The position numbers and the translations under genes are program-made. This document shows positions 1 to 12,608 of a stretch of DNA of 64,000 bases, piece after piece. The notes under the pieces were generated by a model that was not told where the DNA came from, made no database searches, and saw only the letters and a program-made list of their open reading frames with translations. The first letter of the stretch is position 1. The number at the start of each line of letters is the position of its first letter. The stretch is from Flammula alnicola (Eukaryota > Basidiomycota > Agaricomycetes > Agaricales > Strophariaceae): assembly GCA_015499995.1 (NCBI GenBank), contig JADNRV010000069.1, forward strand, positions 202,263 through 266,262, given 5' to 3'.

Positions 1-81
1 AGTTCACAGCAAACGAGTGCATGTCTTGTATTTTTTCCCTTTTCTTCATGGATCCATGATTGTTTTGCTGTCGAGTTGTCC

Positions 82-3000
82 ATGACGATGAAGAGTTATA
101 CGTTAAATAATTGGGACGGCAAGTTCGCGAAACCAGTGGAAAACACAGCTCAAACGACACAAACACACCCCAACGGTTCAACCAGACTCGATTTGGATGC
201 TCAGCCAGAGACAAGCTCAAACTACGATAAAAATCCGCTAATCGACGCGCAAGGTACCGGAAGGAACGTTTCTAAAGAGATTATTCATGGATGGAGAGAA
301 AATCTTACTGTATGTCCAGTATTCTCTTCGCTCAGCTTCTCTTGTTTATAAGCATTGGTGGTACATGTTAGGACGACACATTGAACGAAGTACGCCCTTT
401 GATAGACCCTGAAAACGACAGAAGAACAATTACTCCGGCGAAAGAACCTCTTTTATTGACTGTGATTATTATTTTGCTTTCGTCCCCGTCATACCGACAA
501 TTTCTTCTACATAGGCTGGAAAGAAGGCTGGTCAAGTTATGGGGTCTGGATGGCCGGAAATTTGGAATGTATGCATCGTATTCACTTTGCTTAGTTTCTC
601 TCACTTATGAATGTCGACAGCACGACGCGTCAAAAGAAGTACAGCATATGATCTCACCCGACGTAAACGGAAGCATGGCTACCCTAGACGTGACCGTGCC
701 ACAAAATGCTGGAAAGGAGGTTGGGCAAGAGATTATGGGTGGATTAATGGGAAATCTTGTTGTATGTGGTACATTTCTTCCATCCATTATTTCTTGCTCA
801 TTTTGAGCGTTGGCCGTGGATGACAGAGAGATGCGTCAATCGAACGATATCCTATAATTGTACCTGAAGTCAACGGAAGGCTGCCTGTCCCAGAGAACTT
901 AGCATCTCCACTGACTGTGATTATTATTTAACTCTTTTTTTCGCCTTCATACCAATACTTTCTGTTAGATAAAAGCCACCGCTCATCCAAATTCAGACGT
1001 TGTTGTTGACGCGTCCAGTCACTTACAGCACATGATGCCTAAATTCATGCCACTTGCCGATTCGCCTTTGCACGCCAACACGCGACCTGACGCGTCAGTA
1101 AATCGGATCAGTCCCACACTATCAAGAATCTTGCGGAATGACGTTCCAACTGGTTGTTCTCAAATTTCCGACCGCAGTTTGGACGCGATATCCCTGCACA
1201 CAGCTGATGCCGAAGGCGATGATGAAGACGAGGACGTTATTATTGTTGAAAAACTATTCGTAAGCCGTCATCCAGAGCGAGTAATTAGTCTCTGAATATC
1301 TCTCCGCAGTCGTCCCAATCCCCTATAAAATCGCGAGACTCTGTGTACGCGGTAAGTCTCGAATTCTTCATGAATTCATTGCAAAGGCTCAAATGTTTCG
1401 ATGTAGAGCGAAATCCAGCATGAATCCCTTTTCACTCCTCCCCCTTCAGCGGACGAGCACATCCCCGTCGAACACCTATTCTCGCCGCCACCCATCCGAC
1501 GGAAAGCCAACCAGACATTTAAAATGTCTCACGTCCAAGTGCCTCCTCTTCAGCGACCTCGGTCCGACTACAAGAAGTTATTTCGGCCTCCTAGCAAGAA
1601 ACAACGACTTAATCCGCCTGTCCAAATGCATAATAGTTTACAAAGTGCTATGCAGGCTTCGTGGGACAACAATGACGGCTTAGGGATTTTACCCATTCAT
1701 CATGGGAAGACGAAGAAAATCCGATCCCACAAGGATACCAATGCCGTGGCTGGTCCTTCCAAGCTGCCACCAGAGTCGGTGTCTGTGGGCAAGAGGAATT
1801 CAAATCAGAAACGCCGTCGAAAAGATGATGAAGATCGAGAGTGGACTTCCAAAGCACCGAAACGGTCGCGTATCACCATCGACTTGACGGTTTCAGACGA
1901 CGAAAACATCAAACCTGTACTCCCTCGCCCCAAGCCCACACCTGCCCGTACGAGATACGACGCTGAAAATGACCTCTTGCGCTTGTTCCTTGGTGTCATC
2001 CGACCGATTCCGCACCGCATGCTAGCGTTCAACACTCGCTTCGTGCGGAGGATCACTAACAAGGAGGGGCCCATCGCTGGATTTGGTGTCGATGACTGGC
2101 AAAACGCTATCAAGAGCCGTGAAGCTACCTCAGTCGCAAAGTCATCATGGCCTCACTTGCAAGCCACGTTTATCGCCAAGCAGGAGCGGCATGAGATATC
2201 ACTTGGAGGCTCTTTGTCGTGGGACGAGGGTTCTGGTCAGATCGTAGAGGATGACGTTGTCATCGTTGACTTCGTTCCACGAACGAAGAAAGTCCTTCCT
2301 CAGCCTTTATTACCGCCACGACCACCGCCCCCAAAGATCGACCTGGCGGCGCAGTTAAAGAAGCGAATGCGGAAAGAGCATGCCCCTCGTGCCCCTCGTT
2401 CTCGTTCTTCTAAGGAGCCGTCTCAGCCTGTCAATAGTGCTGCCACGTCATTGTTCTCGTCGCCAGGTCAGACTTCCGACATACAACAGGAGAGATACTT
2501 GACGGCCGACGAGCAGCTTAATGGCAGCGAGACTGCCGTCAGGACGATACCATCTGCGAAGGCACTCGGCAAGCGTAAAGCTATTAGCCCAGAACCCGCA
2601 CCCCATCCTCCTTTTCATCCTTCTTCCCCTCGTCACGAGCAGCCTTCCTCCATTTATACTAACAAAGTTCAGGGTTCGAATGGAAACCTGGACATCTTCA
2701 TTCACGACTATGGGTCCTCTCCCATTCGGCCTTCCGCATCAGCATCTTCAACAACTATCGCATACTCACACATAGAGACCTTCTCGGTCCTTTATCCACA
2801 TTCTAGCTTCGGCGACATACATAACGACTCTATTCTTGGAGACGAGCCTGCTACATCACACTTTTACCAGACCGACCTTGCCTCTCAGCAGGAGGGGAGG
2901 CTTCCCTCGGAAACTGTTCTTGACAGCCTCGACGGTCAGCAGCATGACCACTCCGATCCATGGTCGACGCTTGCGGACGACAACGAGCATCAGTTTGATT

Positions 3001-4388
3001 ACATGACCATCGACCCAATTTTGCTTGGAGGCGACTCTCTCGAGTCCGTTTTTCCAGAACTTGAACCCGAAACCGAACCAGAGGTAGGAATCCAGCTGGA
3101 CCTTCACTATGATTCGCCTAAAATTCCTTCATCTTCATCTTCTTCCTCTTCCTCCTCTTCAAGCGCCTCGGAGAAAGGCTATGAGCCATCTACGGCGACC
3201 ACCACTGAACCAGCACCCGAAACTGAACCAGCACCCGAGTATGTCCAGCCCACGGATGCACCGGCCGACAAAATTACCCATAACCTGCCCCGGCGCAAAC
3301 ACTCACAACGTCGTATGCCCGATATGGTCGCTACTGAGGAGCTTGATATTCCTTCGAACCCTTCGTCGGGATACTTTTCGTCCTCATCCTCGTCCTCGTC
3401 GTCATCCTACGCGAGTTCAGAAAGCGAGGCAGTCGTTGTTGTGAAGAAGCACATGGCCATGACTTCCCCTAAACCTCAAGTTCATAAACCCGCTAGCCAG
3501 CCACTCTCCGGTGAAAACTATATTAGTCGTGACCAGCGAGCTTGGCCTACCTCCAAAATACTCGAATACTGTCATCAATGCCGCAACAAGACATTGATTC
3601 TCAAGATGTCATGTTTCTGTGGTAAACTATATTGTGCGCGGTGTCTTGCTAATCGGTATGTTCTCTTACACAGAGTCTCGTCAATACTGATTTCCCTCTT
3701 TCTTAGCTACCCCGACAAGAGTTTCGAAATTAAGGCAAAGCAGGCAAATTGTCCATATTGTCGAGGTTACTGCAACTGTACTATTTGTTGCCAGAAACGA
3801 GGTGTCACATATGTATCCTCTCGTGGCAAAGGCAAGCCTGGGCCTGGGAGAAGCACAACTATGCGACCACTCTCCGAGCGTGTCAGTCTTGGTGGAAAGA
3901 CCAATCTTCCTCCTCCTCTGGTAATTCCACCGGAATCTGTACAATATTGGGGCACAATATATTCCCTCAGCGGGCAGAAAATAGGCACTACCTTTGCCAC
4001 CCCCAGCGGAGACGCCCTCCCTCCTGTTGTTTTTGCTCCGGCAGCTACGCAACCGCGCCCTCCAAAGAAGCCAAGGCGGATCTTTGTGGGTGCAGTCCAA
4101 CCATCCTGGGGCTTGGGCAGGCATCCACCGAAGGAATTTAAGCCTGCGCCTCGTCTGAAGATTTCTAAGAAATCTAGCAAACACGGTAGCACACGCTGGA
4201 TCATCGGAAACCCTGCATTTCTCCGATATCGCCTCACGCAACCCTACTATGGCGTCCGAGAGGAGGATCTTTTGGCCGGTTTGTCTCCTCTTTCTTCCCT
4301 CGACGAGTCGGACGAACCTGAGGGGGTTGAACCACCAGAAGGTACGAATCAGATCAGCCTCTTACCACTTCCGCTCCTCGCAAACTAA
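82..4388 (+). CDS. Zinc-finger (4CXXC_R1 / MAO-A repressor R1 type) nuclear protein, 9 exons
   Basis: Likely a chromatin or transcription-associated nuclear protein. The C-terminal third has a cysteine cluster of the zf-4CXXC_R1 family: CHQC, CFCGKLYCARC, then CPYCRGYCNCTICC after the last intron (3656-3706). The middle is low-complexity, acidic and serine-rich with basic patches such as KRSR, fitting a disordered nuclear protein. The long open frame starts at ATG 1524, but that ATG is internal. Exons 82-309, 372-461, 515-568, 621-761, 827-916, 969-1259, 1310-1351 and 1407-3655 join in frame, with seven consecutive phase-0 introns, giving about 1,288 residues. The 5' exons carry a degenerate repeated module (see findings). 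Family call is firm; the exact 5' exon chain is my reconstruction. No catalytic function is visible. Confidence 0.75.
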
Positions 4389-5198
4389 GTTTGCGGCTAC
4401 ATAATAGAGGTCTTTACACCGGGAAGCCTCGGAGAACACGATGTTGCCCGCGCCATCGCTGCTAGTTATCAAGTACTCGGTATCCAAGCTGTTGTCGAAC
4501 AAACTTAGCCCTAACAAATTCTTGTTGGAAGGTCATTCTTAATTCTCACTGTACCGTACTATCTGTCCTATACATCTCTATACATATCCATGCGCCACCG
4601 TACATATATCAAGCTGAAGCCTGATCCTTTCATCTCGAGGTCGAGGTTGTCTGTAAATAGTGTATCTATAGGTCCTATTGCTTGCCTATTGCTCGTCGTA
4701 CTATATTTCTTCAGCGTAATCAATCAGTAATCTTGTCTCATGAAGAGATCAACCTGGGATCGTTTCTAAATCATTTCCGAACCTTTTGGCAATGTTAGCA
4801 GGTCTCTGATTATCGATTGTCTGCGACGATGGGAAGCAAAACCGAAACTTGACCGAAACCGTCAAGCTACAACTGGTATAATTAGAGCGGAGATGCAAGC
4901 AGGTACAGGTGTTGGGATGTTCGGCATTTAGAAATGTTTGAATCTCTGGGCAACCACGACAATGTTTAACAGGTGAGCAGTATTTTATTCTCCAGGAGCC
5001 CAGTGAAGCTTTTGTTCAAATTTTCCATGGCCTAGTCCTCCCTATCGTTCAGCCTGGTTAGCGTCATCTCCTATCTTTGCACAGAATCGTTGATCACGAT
5101 GAGGTCATGCGCTGAGAGTGTGGACCGTGATATTCGAGGACCTGCTTTATAATATTCCCTCGCAGCGACACCCTAAGAATTCAGCCTTACTGTCAATT
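4389..5198. other. Intergenic region between zinc-finger and HAD genes
   Basis: This stretch holds the 3' end of the zinc-finger transcript and the promoter of the dehalogenase gene. I see no coding signal or repeat. Confidence 0.5.
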
Positions 5199-6356
5199 AT
5201 GGACAATGTCAAAGCCTTGATTTTCGACGTGTTCGGGACTGTCGTGGACTGGCGATCCAGCGTGGTCGCAGAGCTTGAGGTACTAGGCAAGCAACACGGG
5301 GTAGCATCAGGTGTGTCTCATACTTGCTTTCAGACTCGGAATTTCAGATGGAGTTGATTGGTTTCTAGACACCGATTGGAACAAGTTTGCTCAACAATGG
5401 CGCAGCGGTTATATCAAGAACACGTCCGTACTCGACCTCCTCCACGCTTCTCGATACTGTGCTGACTCGACCTGTGGTGAAATCCAGACGACGCATTGCA
5501 GCTGGCGCTTCAGGCCCCCTCAATGTAGACGCCATGCACAGAGAGGTCAGCTATTCTCATCTTTGTCGCATGGCATTCATTAATCCAAGTTGTCCTCACT
5601 AGATCCTTGAAGACCTCCTAAGCTCTTCGGAATGGTCCCATATCGGTCCTCTGTGGGATGAAAAGACACGCCAGCACTTGAATCTCGTCTGGCATCGTCT
5701 GAACGGTCAGGACTCCCTTCCGAATTTCATCGAATCAGATTGAGCCAGCAGCTAACCGCGCGACTCATTGAAGGCTGGCCGGATGCTGTCGAAGGTTTAC
5801 ACGCGCTTAAAAAGCAAGCCATCATTGCGACCTTGTCAAACGGCAATGTTCGCCTGTTGATCGACATGGTGATCGCCAGCTCCTTCTCTTCTTCTGGCTA
5901 AGAAGCTTAAATCATATGTCATGTTTAGGCAAAGCACGCCGGCCTGCCTTGGGACATGGTATTCTCCACGGAGCTCTTCAACACTTTCAAACCGTCAGTT
6001 TTATCCTTATCCCATCCTTATTTTACATTCATCATCATCATGCCCCTTTCTAAACAAAAACTGATCCGTTTAATCCCATCAGGAGCCCCAAAGCCTATCT
6101 TGAAGCCATGCGTCACCTATCCCTGCCCCCAGAGAACTGCGCCATGGTGGCGGCACACATCTACGACCTGAGGGCTGCGGGGAGCCTGGGAATGACCACG
6201 ATATATGTGCGCCGGCCACACGAGGACGGCGACGCCATACAGCTGGATCTGGACGTCAAGAGCAAGGAGGACGGCGGAGAGGTGGACTGTGTCGTCGATT
6301 CGTTCACGGAATTGGCCGAGATTCTCGCTCGTGCTGCTCCGGCTGGAGAGAATTGA
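5199..6356 (+). CDS. Haloacid dehalogenase-like hydrolase, type II (L-2-haloacid dehalogenase family)
   Basis: HAD-superfamily hydrolase, probably cytosolic. Type II members remove halide from 2-haloacids, though many fungal ones have unknown substrates. The N-terminus has motif I DVFGTVVDW with the nucleophilic Asp. Later exons give WRSGYIKN, then ASGPLNVDAMHRE, LSNGN (motif II Ser), the PSPKAYLEA lysine region (motif III) and MVAAHIYDLRAAGSLG (motif IV), in the usual order. Several short introns split the gene; the first is 5311-5368, and a phase-1 join gives the DTDWNKFAQQWR segment. Start ATG 5199 is the first Met before motif I, and the stop ends at 6356. Length is about 250 residues, normal for the family. 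Family assignment is strong; true substrate unknown. Confidence 0.85.
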
Positions 6357-7336
6357 GATTGTAGCCTGAAGTGAAGCGGACGGGGTGAGTCAATGTTTGT
6401 ATGTATGTATGAAATATGAAAATAGATTCATGTAGTATCATCCCAAATGAATGGACGAGTTCTCTCCTTCATCTTGGGTAAAGTAATATGCACGCACAAT
6501 CAGTAAGTGGAGTTATCGCAAGCTCCTGGCCATTGGCCATTGGACGAAGCTGTTAGTCAGGGGAAGGAACTGTTCTATAAATATCGACCATGCGTACCCC
6601 GCACTCCAGACAGCGGCAAGAAGTTAGAATGCACAGAGAACGCTGCCTCCAGAACGAATGTATTACAGCCTCGTGCCCCTCCCTGTACTCATAGTCCGGA
6701 AGCTCACGGACTCTTCTCACCTGTCCGTTCTTATCTCACCCCAATTCCATCCTCCATTCGAAGGGGTGTCTATATCTTCTCAGGAGTCAGTGTTCAAATC
6801 TTCGAAGGTTCTTCATGGCCTGTTGCAAAAAGAAACTGCACACATATTATAAATTGTTTTTACAATGCCCTGTATTACACCCAATCCTATATAAAAAAAC
6901 CAAAGCCGTAAACGACAGTAAGTAAATACAGTAAATAGAAAGCGTATAACGTAGATAAGTGTACGAGGCTCAGTCGTTAACTTCATAAAGCGGGGCTACG
7001 TTAATGACATGTACATGGCGAAAAGCATTGGAAGCGATCCCCTTGACCTGTGCGGATAGGTGGTTGCATGTATGATACAGAGAAGACCGAGGTGTGGATG
7101 GTGGTACAGTTCGTGTGCGTGCTCGTCATAGAAGTACACAACGGTCAACGTCTTGAGGGAGGCGCCCATTACAATTGAGTCTACGGGGGTTGGGCGGTTT
7201 CAGCCGCTGGCATCGGGGTTTGCGTGTTCGTATCAAGATGGGGGGTGGTTTCACAGGAATGGAGTATAACGGATTGTATGGAATGATGCCGGCATCTGAA
7301 GGAAGGGGGTAGCCATGATAGATCGAGCAACCAAAA
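6357..7336. other. Intergenic region between convergent HAD and LPMO genes
   Basis: 3' flanks of two convergent genes. Contains a short GTAT microsatellite near 6,400 and a TATA-like stretch near 6,575. The open frames here have no recognisable family features. No gene supported. Confidence 0.4.
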
Positions 7337-8389
7337 TTAATGGATGCTCTGCTCGAAGGCGAGTCTCCGCATGATGCGGCTGAAGTGGCGCGGGCGGACG
7401 ACGAGGAGGTCGGTCCCGTTCGTCGCAGCGCGCTTCTTGATCTTGCAGGTCTTGCCCGACGACGTGGTGGACGACGCGGCAGGTGGGCTCGACGCGGTGG
7501 GCGATGATGTGCTGTTTCCTCCGGCGGTTGTAGGTGTGCCAGAGCCACCGCCAGAGATGAAGCTGGCGATGGGAGGCCCAGGGAAAACGTACGGTGCATT
7601 GGGGTCGAACACGTTGGGGTCGAAGATGCCGGGGTCGTTGTCGCTGTAGGCGCCAGGAAGGCTGACGAGCTCGCTGGCCTGTGGAGCGCCCGTTTGGCTG
7701 CCGCCAACAGTGATCTGGGCGCAGGCGGGGTAGAACTCGGCGCCTCCGAGCGACGTAGCAAGATGCAGAGCGATGATCTCGTGACGTAGGAGGTAGTTTC
7801 CTGGTGCCAGATTCGAGGGAAGGGTAGCAGTAGCCACACCGCCGGTCACTGGAGATGGTTAAAAAAAGCAAAACATAGAGAGAAAATAAAACATACTGAG
7901 ATCAGCCTGAGCCCAGACAGAGTTGTCTCCACTCTTCTTTCCGACCTGTTGGATCTTGAACCACTTGGCGTTGGAGGCATCGAATTTATCGCAGGTGGTT
8001 GAGCCACAGGAGGCCATGTAGGTCAACATGGGTCCAGTGTTATGAGGCCACTATAAATAAAAACGTCGATCCAAGAACGAGAAGGACGATCGAGAAGAAC
8101 GTACGTTGCTCAGATCTTCACCCTTCCAGCTGAAAGTGAGCGCATCTCCGGGATTTGCATTGGCAACCAACGATCCAGCGGTTGCGTTGGGCCCGCAGGT
8201 CAAAGCGACGTTGTCTGCTCCCTTGTTGGGGTCCGGAGTGCTGATCTGTCGGATGATGCTCGGGGAAGTGCTGCCAGCTGGGATATTTCCAGTGAATGCC
8301 TGGCCATTAATGGTGACGGTGCGCAAGAAACCGTGGGCGGATACATAGGCCGCTGTGAAGAGTGGGAAGAAAAGAGATGTAGTTTTCAT
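7337..8389 (-). CDS. AA9 lytic polysaccharide monooxygenase (formerly GH61), secreted
   Basis: Copper-dependent oxidase that cleaves cellulose or other beta-glucans outside the cell. Exons (minus strand) are 8389-8105, 8050-7897 and 7848-7337, with introns of 54 and 48 nt, giving about 316 residues. The first 18 residues form a signal peptide ending YVSA. Cleavage leaves His19 (HGFLRTVTING) at the mature N-terminus, the first histidine of the copper brace. The second histidine is in LLRHEIIALH, and the axial-site tyrosine is in the EFYPACAQI strand. After the catalytic domain comes a Pro/Ser/Thr/Gly-rich tail with a basic end (KTCKIKKR). No CBM1 is present. Very high confidence for the family; regioselectivity cannot be read from sequence alone. 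Confidence 0.95.
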
Positions 8390-8570
8390 TGTAATGGGTG
8401 GAGAAAAGAATATGGGAATCGTTCAAGGACTGGGTTATGAGAGGGGGTGAGGCCAATAGGGATCGCACTGCGAGAACTAGAGAGCAAAAGAATCGTAATA
8501 AATGAGTGGCGTGGATAGAGAATACAGGCAAGCTGTGGTGGACTTAAAACTAACCTGGCGATTCCCTGGC

Positions 8571-8577
8571 TTTTATA
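8571..8577 (-). promoter_or_regulatory. Putative TATA box of the AA9 gene
   Basis: TATAAAA on the minus strand, about 180 nt upstream of the LPMO ATG. Its position allows a 5' leader of roughly 150 nt. Confidence 0.45.
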
Positions 8578-8599
8578 CAGTTCTCGACGCTTGGAGTGG

Positions 8600-10324
8600 G
8601 TCTTCATTGTGCTAGGCCCCTTTTATTGTCCCCAGGGCGGTTACAATGTGTTTTTTGTTCCCCATCAGTCCATCGTGCCCGGTGCAGCCCAAATGCGGCT
8701 CCGTGCCCACAATGGGCGTTTATTTGTAATTATTTGGCGTCCTTCGGTTACAAACAATTGCCTTGCTGGACAACGCCATTGTGCACCCAATTTATTGGAC
8801 AAAAGAATTTTAATTTTGGCATGACCACAGAACAGGTACAGCAACCATTACTTCGACGACGACCACTCCTGTGACTGCGACAAAGTTCAGGAAAATTCTG
8901 AACGTATGGCCACTTCGAGCACTTTACTTGATGGAATTGCCAGCAAACATCGCACCCAGGCTTGGGCCGTGGAAATACTGCTCGCAGCCCCACAGTGAAA
9001 CTGCTTCTTTTGCACAAGTATGTTGCCTATGTTCTCGAATGTGCCAGTTGATTCTGAGTCTGTTGCAGGCGGCTCGCGGCCAGGGCTCCAGAACAATTTA
9101 AATGTTAGAAGATCTGTCAACACGTTCCAAATGCCCAACATACCAAAGTTCATCTCACTTTGAGAGAACACTGGGACTTGCCCGGAATTTGGATCACCTC
9201 CGCAGCCGCCTCGTGTTGTTCGCTCATGATAGCGATTCGTTTACATAAATTCAGCCCATGGACGTGTCCACGAATCCCGACGCTTTCCACGTTCCATCCC
9301 TTCTCCTCGAGGCTCGCAGGTTTGCCTCGAGGCGTTTAAATGTTCGTACCTCCCATTCACCACATGCACTCGGTCTCAACTATGAACCCAGGATTTTTTA
9401 ACGAACTAGTTGCCTCCGCTCTCATATCTCAGTACCCTCAAATCAAAGATATACTTAGATCGTGCGCTATTCATGGTTATCCAGCAGACTCAACTAGGCC
9501 TCCATTCAGTTCACTCTTGCTCGAGACTCACTCCTACTCGAGAAAGAAGCTTCTCTAGAACGTTCGGATGGATGGTCGGCTGGCGGGATATTCATATCGA
9601 TGTACCTTCATTCTCGAAGATCCATCGCAAAACATGCTTATCCAGCTTATCGCAACCTTGCAAGCATAATGTTACATCATGAAGGGACCGAGACCGATCA
9701 GAGCATGTATGTCATAATCTCGTCTTGTCTGTGGAATGCGTCACTTGGGTGATGCAAACGCAGTCCAAGTTCAGCAGGGCTGGAAGGCGGAGGTTTGGTG
9801 ACGGTGACGAGGATACTTGCGCACGCATCATACATGCTTCAAGATGCGCGCCGCCCGGGAATCACGGAGAGGACGTAAACCCCTCTGGACTGTGGAACGC
9901 GTCGCTATACTGATACCAGCGTAGTCCAAGCCATTAAAGCTCGACGGCATACGTTGGTGATCACCTCATACCGGGGATGTACTACAGTATACATGTATAT
10001 GCAAGTTAATTAACGAAACACCTCTCAGGCTTGAAATCATCTTGTCCAGTGGATCGACAAATCTTGATTAAGTACGCATATGCTGATAGAATAGTTTCGA
10101 GTCCAAACGTAGGACTTATATACGTGAAACGAAAGCATTTACGAAAAAAAATGTGACGTAGGATTACTGAAGAACAAGAAATTAACTAATAAGGTATCAA
10201 AAAGGATCGGATCAGCTAACGCACGGTATAACGGAGAGAACATAGAAGAAACCCCGATGAAAGCAAAATATAAAGAGAGAGAACAACAAAAAGATCATGC
10301 ATATGGCGTTAAGGAAGGAACACG
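8600..10324. other. Long region without a supported gene
   Basis: Upstream of the LPMO and downstream of the MYND gene. A minus-strand ATG near 9,225 opens a frame of about 23 codons followed by GTGAG, so a small spliced gene around 8,890-9,225 is possible, but no family features appear. The rest is AT-rich and featureless to me. Confidence 0.35.
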
Positions 10325-11945
10325 TTAACAATCGATGTCTTGGTTCCAGAAGGGTTGTTCCTTCAACAGCCTTGCCTCTCTGATAACTTCAGAGGGCCAT
10401 CGCGCGAGGCGATCTATGTATTCCGCTGAGACAAGCAGAGAATAAGCGAGTTATCGATAGCGGAATCACGAAATAAACCATACCTTTTGGTCCTCGACCA
10501 CCCGGCGAGCTTAGCAGGGTAATGATCTCATCATAATTGTCATACCCAGGAAGTAACACATTCCCCTCAGGCCTAGGATCCTCGCGCCCCTCCTTGATCA
10601 AGTTATCCCAGTCGTACACCATCTGGAAATCATCTTGGTTTACACCGGCTTGTTCCCACTTTTTCAAAATCTGCTCAATAGTGGCTTCTGCTTGCTTCGT
10701 TGGACATTCACGGCAGCGGAAAAGAGGGCCGATCCACCACCACGGTCCATCAGGGATCGAACAATCGTGCATACACGTTGATGCGGGTAAGTATCATCCA
10801 TCCATGCCCTAGCTTCACACTCACGCCCGCAGAATGGCATAGTACGACAACGCGTACTAGGCTGGAGATTCTTCCCGACGCCTGGAATGATGGAGTTACG
10901 ACATCCGTACGCAGAACAGAGGTCTTGCGCATAAAATGCTAAATCTTCATATGTGTCCTCCTGCGTCGGATTGTTGTTTAAACCGAGATTGGGCATGTTG
11001 GGATCGGAAGATAGATAGAATGGAGAAAAGCTGTACTATCTTTGTCTCGAAACCTCTAAGTAGTTCCTCCTGATAATTCGGCAGTTAGAGCCTGACACAA
11101 TGGAAGTAACGATAGAAATATAAGGCGCCGTAACTAACAGAATCTTCGTGCAGCACCTCCGCGTACCGCTTTTTCATCTGAGCGAATGTCAACCAAGGTA
11201 AGGTCAACAAGCCGTCTTGTTGAGTTGACTATTGTGTCGAGGAACCTGTACTTCACCAGACTTGGGATGATGAAGGATTTGCTGAGACGCAAAACTTCAG
11301 CCGTGACTTGACATATGACGGTGTCCGGTACGAAGCGATACCACTGCAACATAGTCTGGACGAACCTGTCAGCTCCATGTGGCATGAGGTCGGTAAAGCG
11401 AGACGGCCAAGGTTTTGTCAACCCCTTCGTGACTGACGTGAGGCCTTTAGGCCCTATGAAGAGGCCGAGGACACAGAATAGGTTCACGATTAAAGCACAC
11501 CGTCCCAAGGAAAACATAGCTTTGTCGCGCCCGGTGCCAGCTTCTTGCGTATACATATGCGCTCTCGACATCGATTGTTCGGCCTGTTTCAATCCTTTCA
11601 TATGATACCCTATAATGTGCGGGTTTACAACTTGACATGAGCATGTCGACAGAAGGATCAACAGCCTGTCCAGTTGTTCATCCGTGCGTGGCAATAATAA
11701 AAACCTGACAACGGCACCCCAGAGCTCTGGGCGTTGATTTACTGCAGGAGACTTCCTGAGAGCACCCTGATTTAAGGGCACGCCTCTCTCTGTCACCATG
11801 CACTCGAGAAGGCCCCATTAATACATATGCCGCAGTGTGTCGGGTTGTGGGGGTCACGGACCGAGGAAAGAAAGAAGTCGAGTGGTGCAAATGGTAATTC
11901 TGTTGTACGACCTTTTGCCGTTGACGTCGTTTTAGGCTGTGACAT
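10325..11945 (-). pseudogene. MYND-finger protein gene, reading frame broken at three homopolymers
   Basis: Zinc-binding MYND-type protein of a kind expanded in agaric fungi. Reading the minus strand from ATG 11945: about 45 residues ending CGICING, then the frame moves at a G run (11813-11816), continues from LLECMVTERG, moves again at an A run (11170-11174), reaches VLHEDS, and crosses a 103-nt intron (11036-11138) to FYLSSDPNMPNLGLNNNP. The MYND cysteines follow (CSAYGC, FCGREC, HQRVC). A third move at a T run (10720-10723) restores FRCRECPTKQAEA. A last intron (10426-10493) leads to WPSEVIREARLL and stop at 10325. Either the gene is dead or the assembly has three single-base indels. Partner and role unknown. 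Confidence 0.7.
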
Positions 11946-12267
11946 GATAGAGGAACGAGCAATGGGATACAGAGACAAAGTGAACTTCGGCGTGGGGGTA
12001 TTGAGTGAACAGAAGTAAGTTGGAACGTTATGTAAAGTTTCGTACCAAGTTGCTGGCACGACTACGTACGTACAAATTTCGTAATTCATAATTCGACTCC
12101 GACAATCTTCGCAATGGGCGCCGTACTTAGGCAAAACAAATGTATACGCACCGCCACTGCAGTGAACCTTCAAACTCCTGGAACTTTTCAAACTCCTGGA
12201 TTTGGATAGTAAGCATTGGCCTCGCTGATCACAACGCGAATGAGTGGTTTAAGTACTTGTGACTTGA
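11946..12267. other. Upstream region of the MYND gene
   Basis: Leader and proximal promoter of the minus-strand MYND gene. No further feature seen. Confidence 0.35.
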
Positions 12268-12408
12268 TTTGAACAACGGGCGCCTAACAAAACTTTCTGC
12301 CGCAGTGGGACTCGAGCTATAAATACCCCGCGGCAGGGATCCGCGTACCTATTCCGACACCTTGCAGTGTACACGACCCCAGAGGGAGTTCTGGAGGCGG
12401 GCGCTTCT
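12268..12408. promoter_or_regulatory. Upstream element copy 1 (shared with 14,384-14,500)
   Basis: About 140 bp clearly related to the element at 14,384-14,500. Shared blocks in order are AACGGGCGCCTAACA, a plus-strand TATAAATA (12318-12325), GGATCCGCGTA, CCTTGCA, and GAGGGAGTT followed by GGAGG. It lies about 375 bp upstream of the MYND ATG. It may be a duplicated promoter module of the two minus-strand genes, or a plus-strand promoter of a non-coding RNA. Confidence 0.6.
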
Positions 12409-12608
12409 CCCTGCTTACCAAGCTGAACTGTTTAACGGCCCTCAGGTGAAAATCAGGAGCTAACCCTACTCACAAACGAACGACCTAAAAAGGCTAGAAG
12501 GATTTCTTTGCAATCAATGTACATTCGTAGCTGAAATTCAATATCTGCCTCCAAAAGTTCCAATATCCTCCATTCCCCTCAGGCTTAGGCCTATATATCA
12601 CTGCAGCT

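Noticed and set aside
1524..1526. ATG 1524 as the true start of the zinc-finger gene
   Set aside because: The frame joins upstream exons at 1407 in phase with good splice sites, so this Met is internal.
3681..4241. Minus frames opposite the zinc-finger exon
   Set aside because: Antisense shadows of a conserved Cys-rich coding region.
6507..6911. 134-residue plus frame downstream of the HAD gene
   Set aside because: No ATG context, no family features; overlaps AT-rich 3' flank.
7126..7871. Long minus-strand frames overlapping the LPMO gene (7126-7839, 7251-7871)
   Set aside because: Shadow frames of the AA9 exon; Arg/Pro/Ser-rich and without signal peptide or domain.
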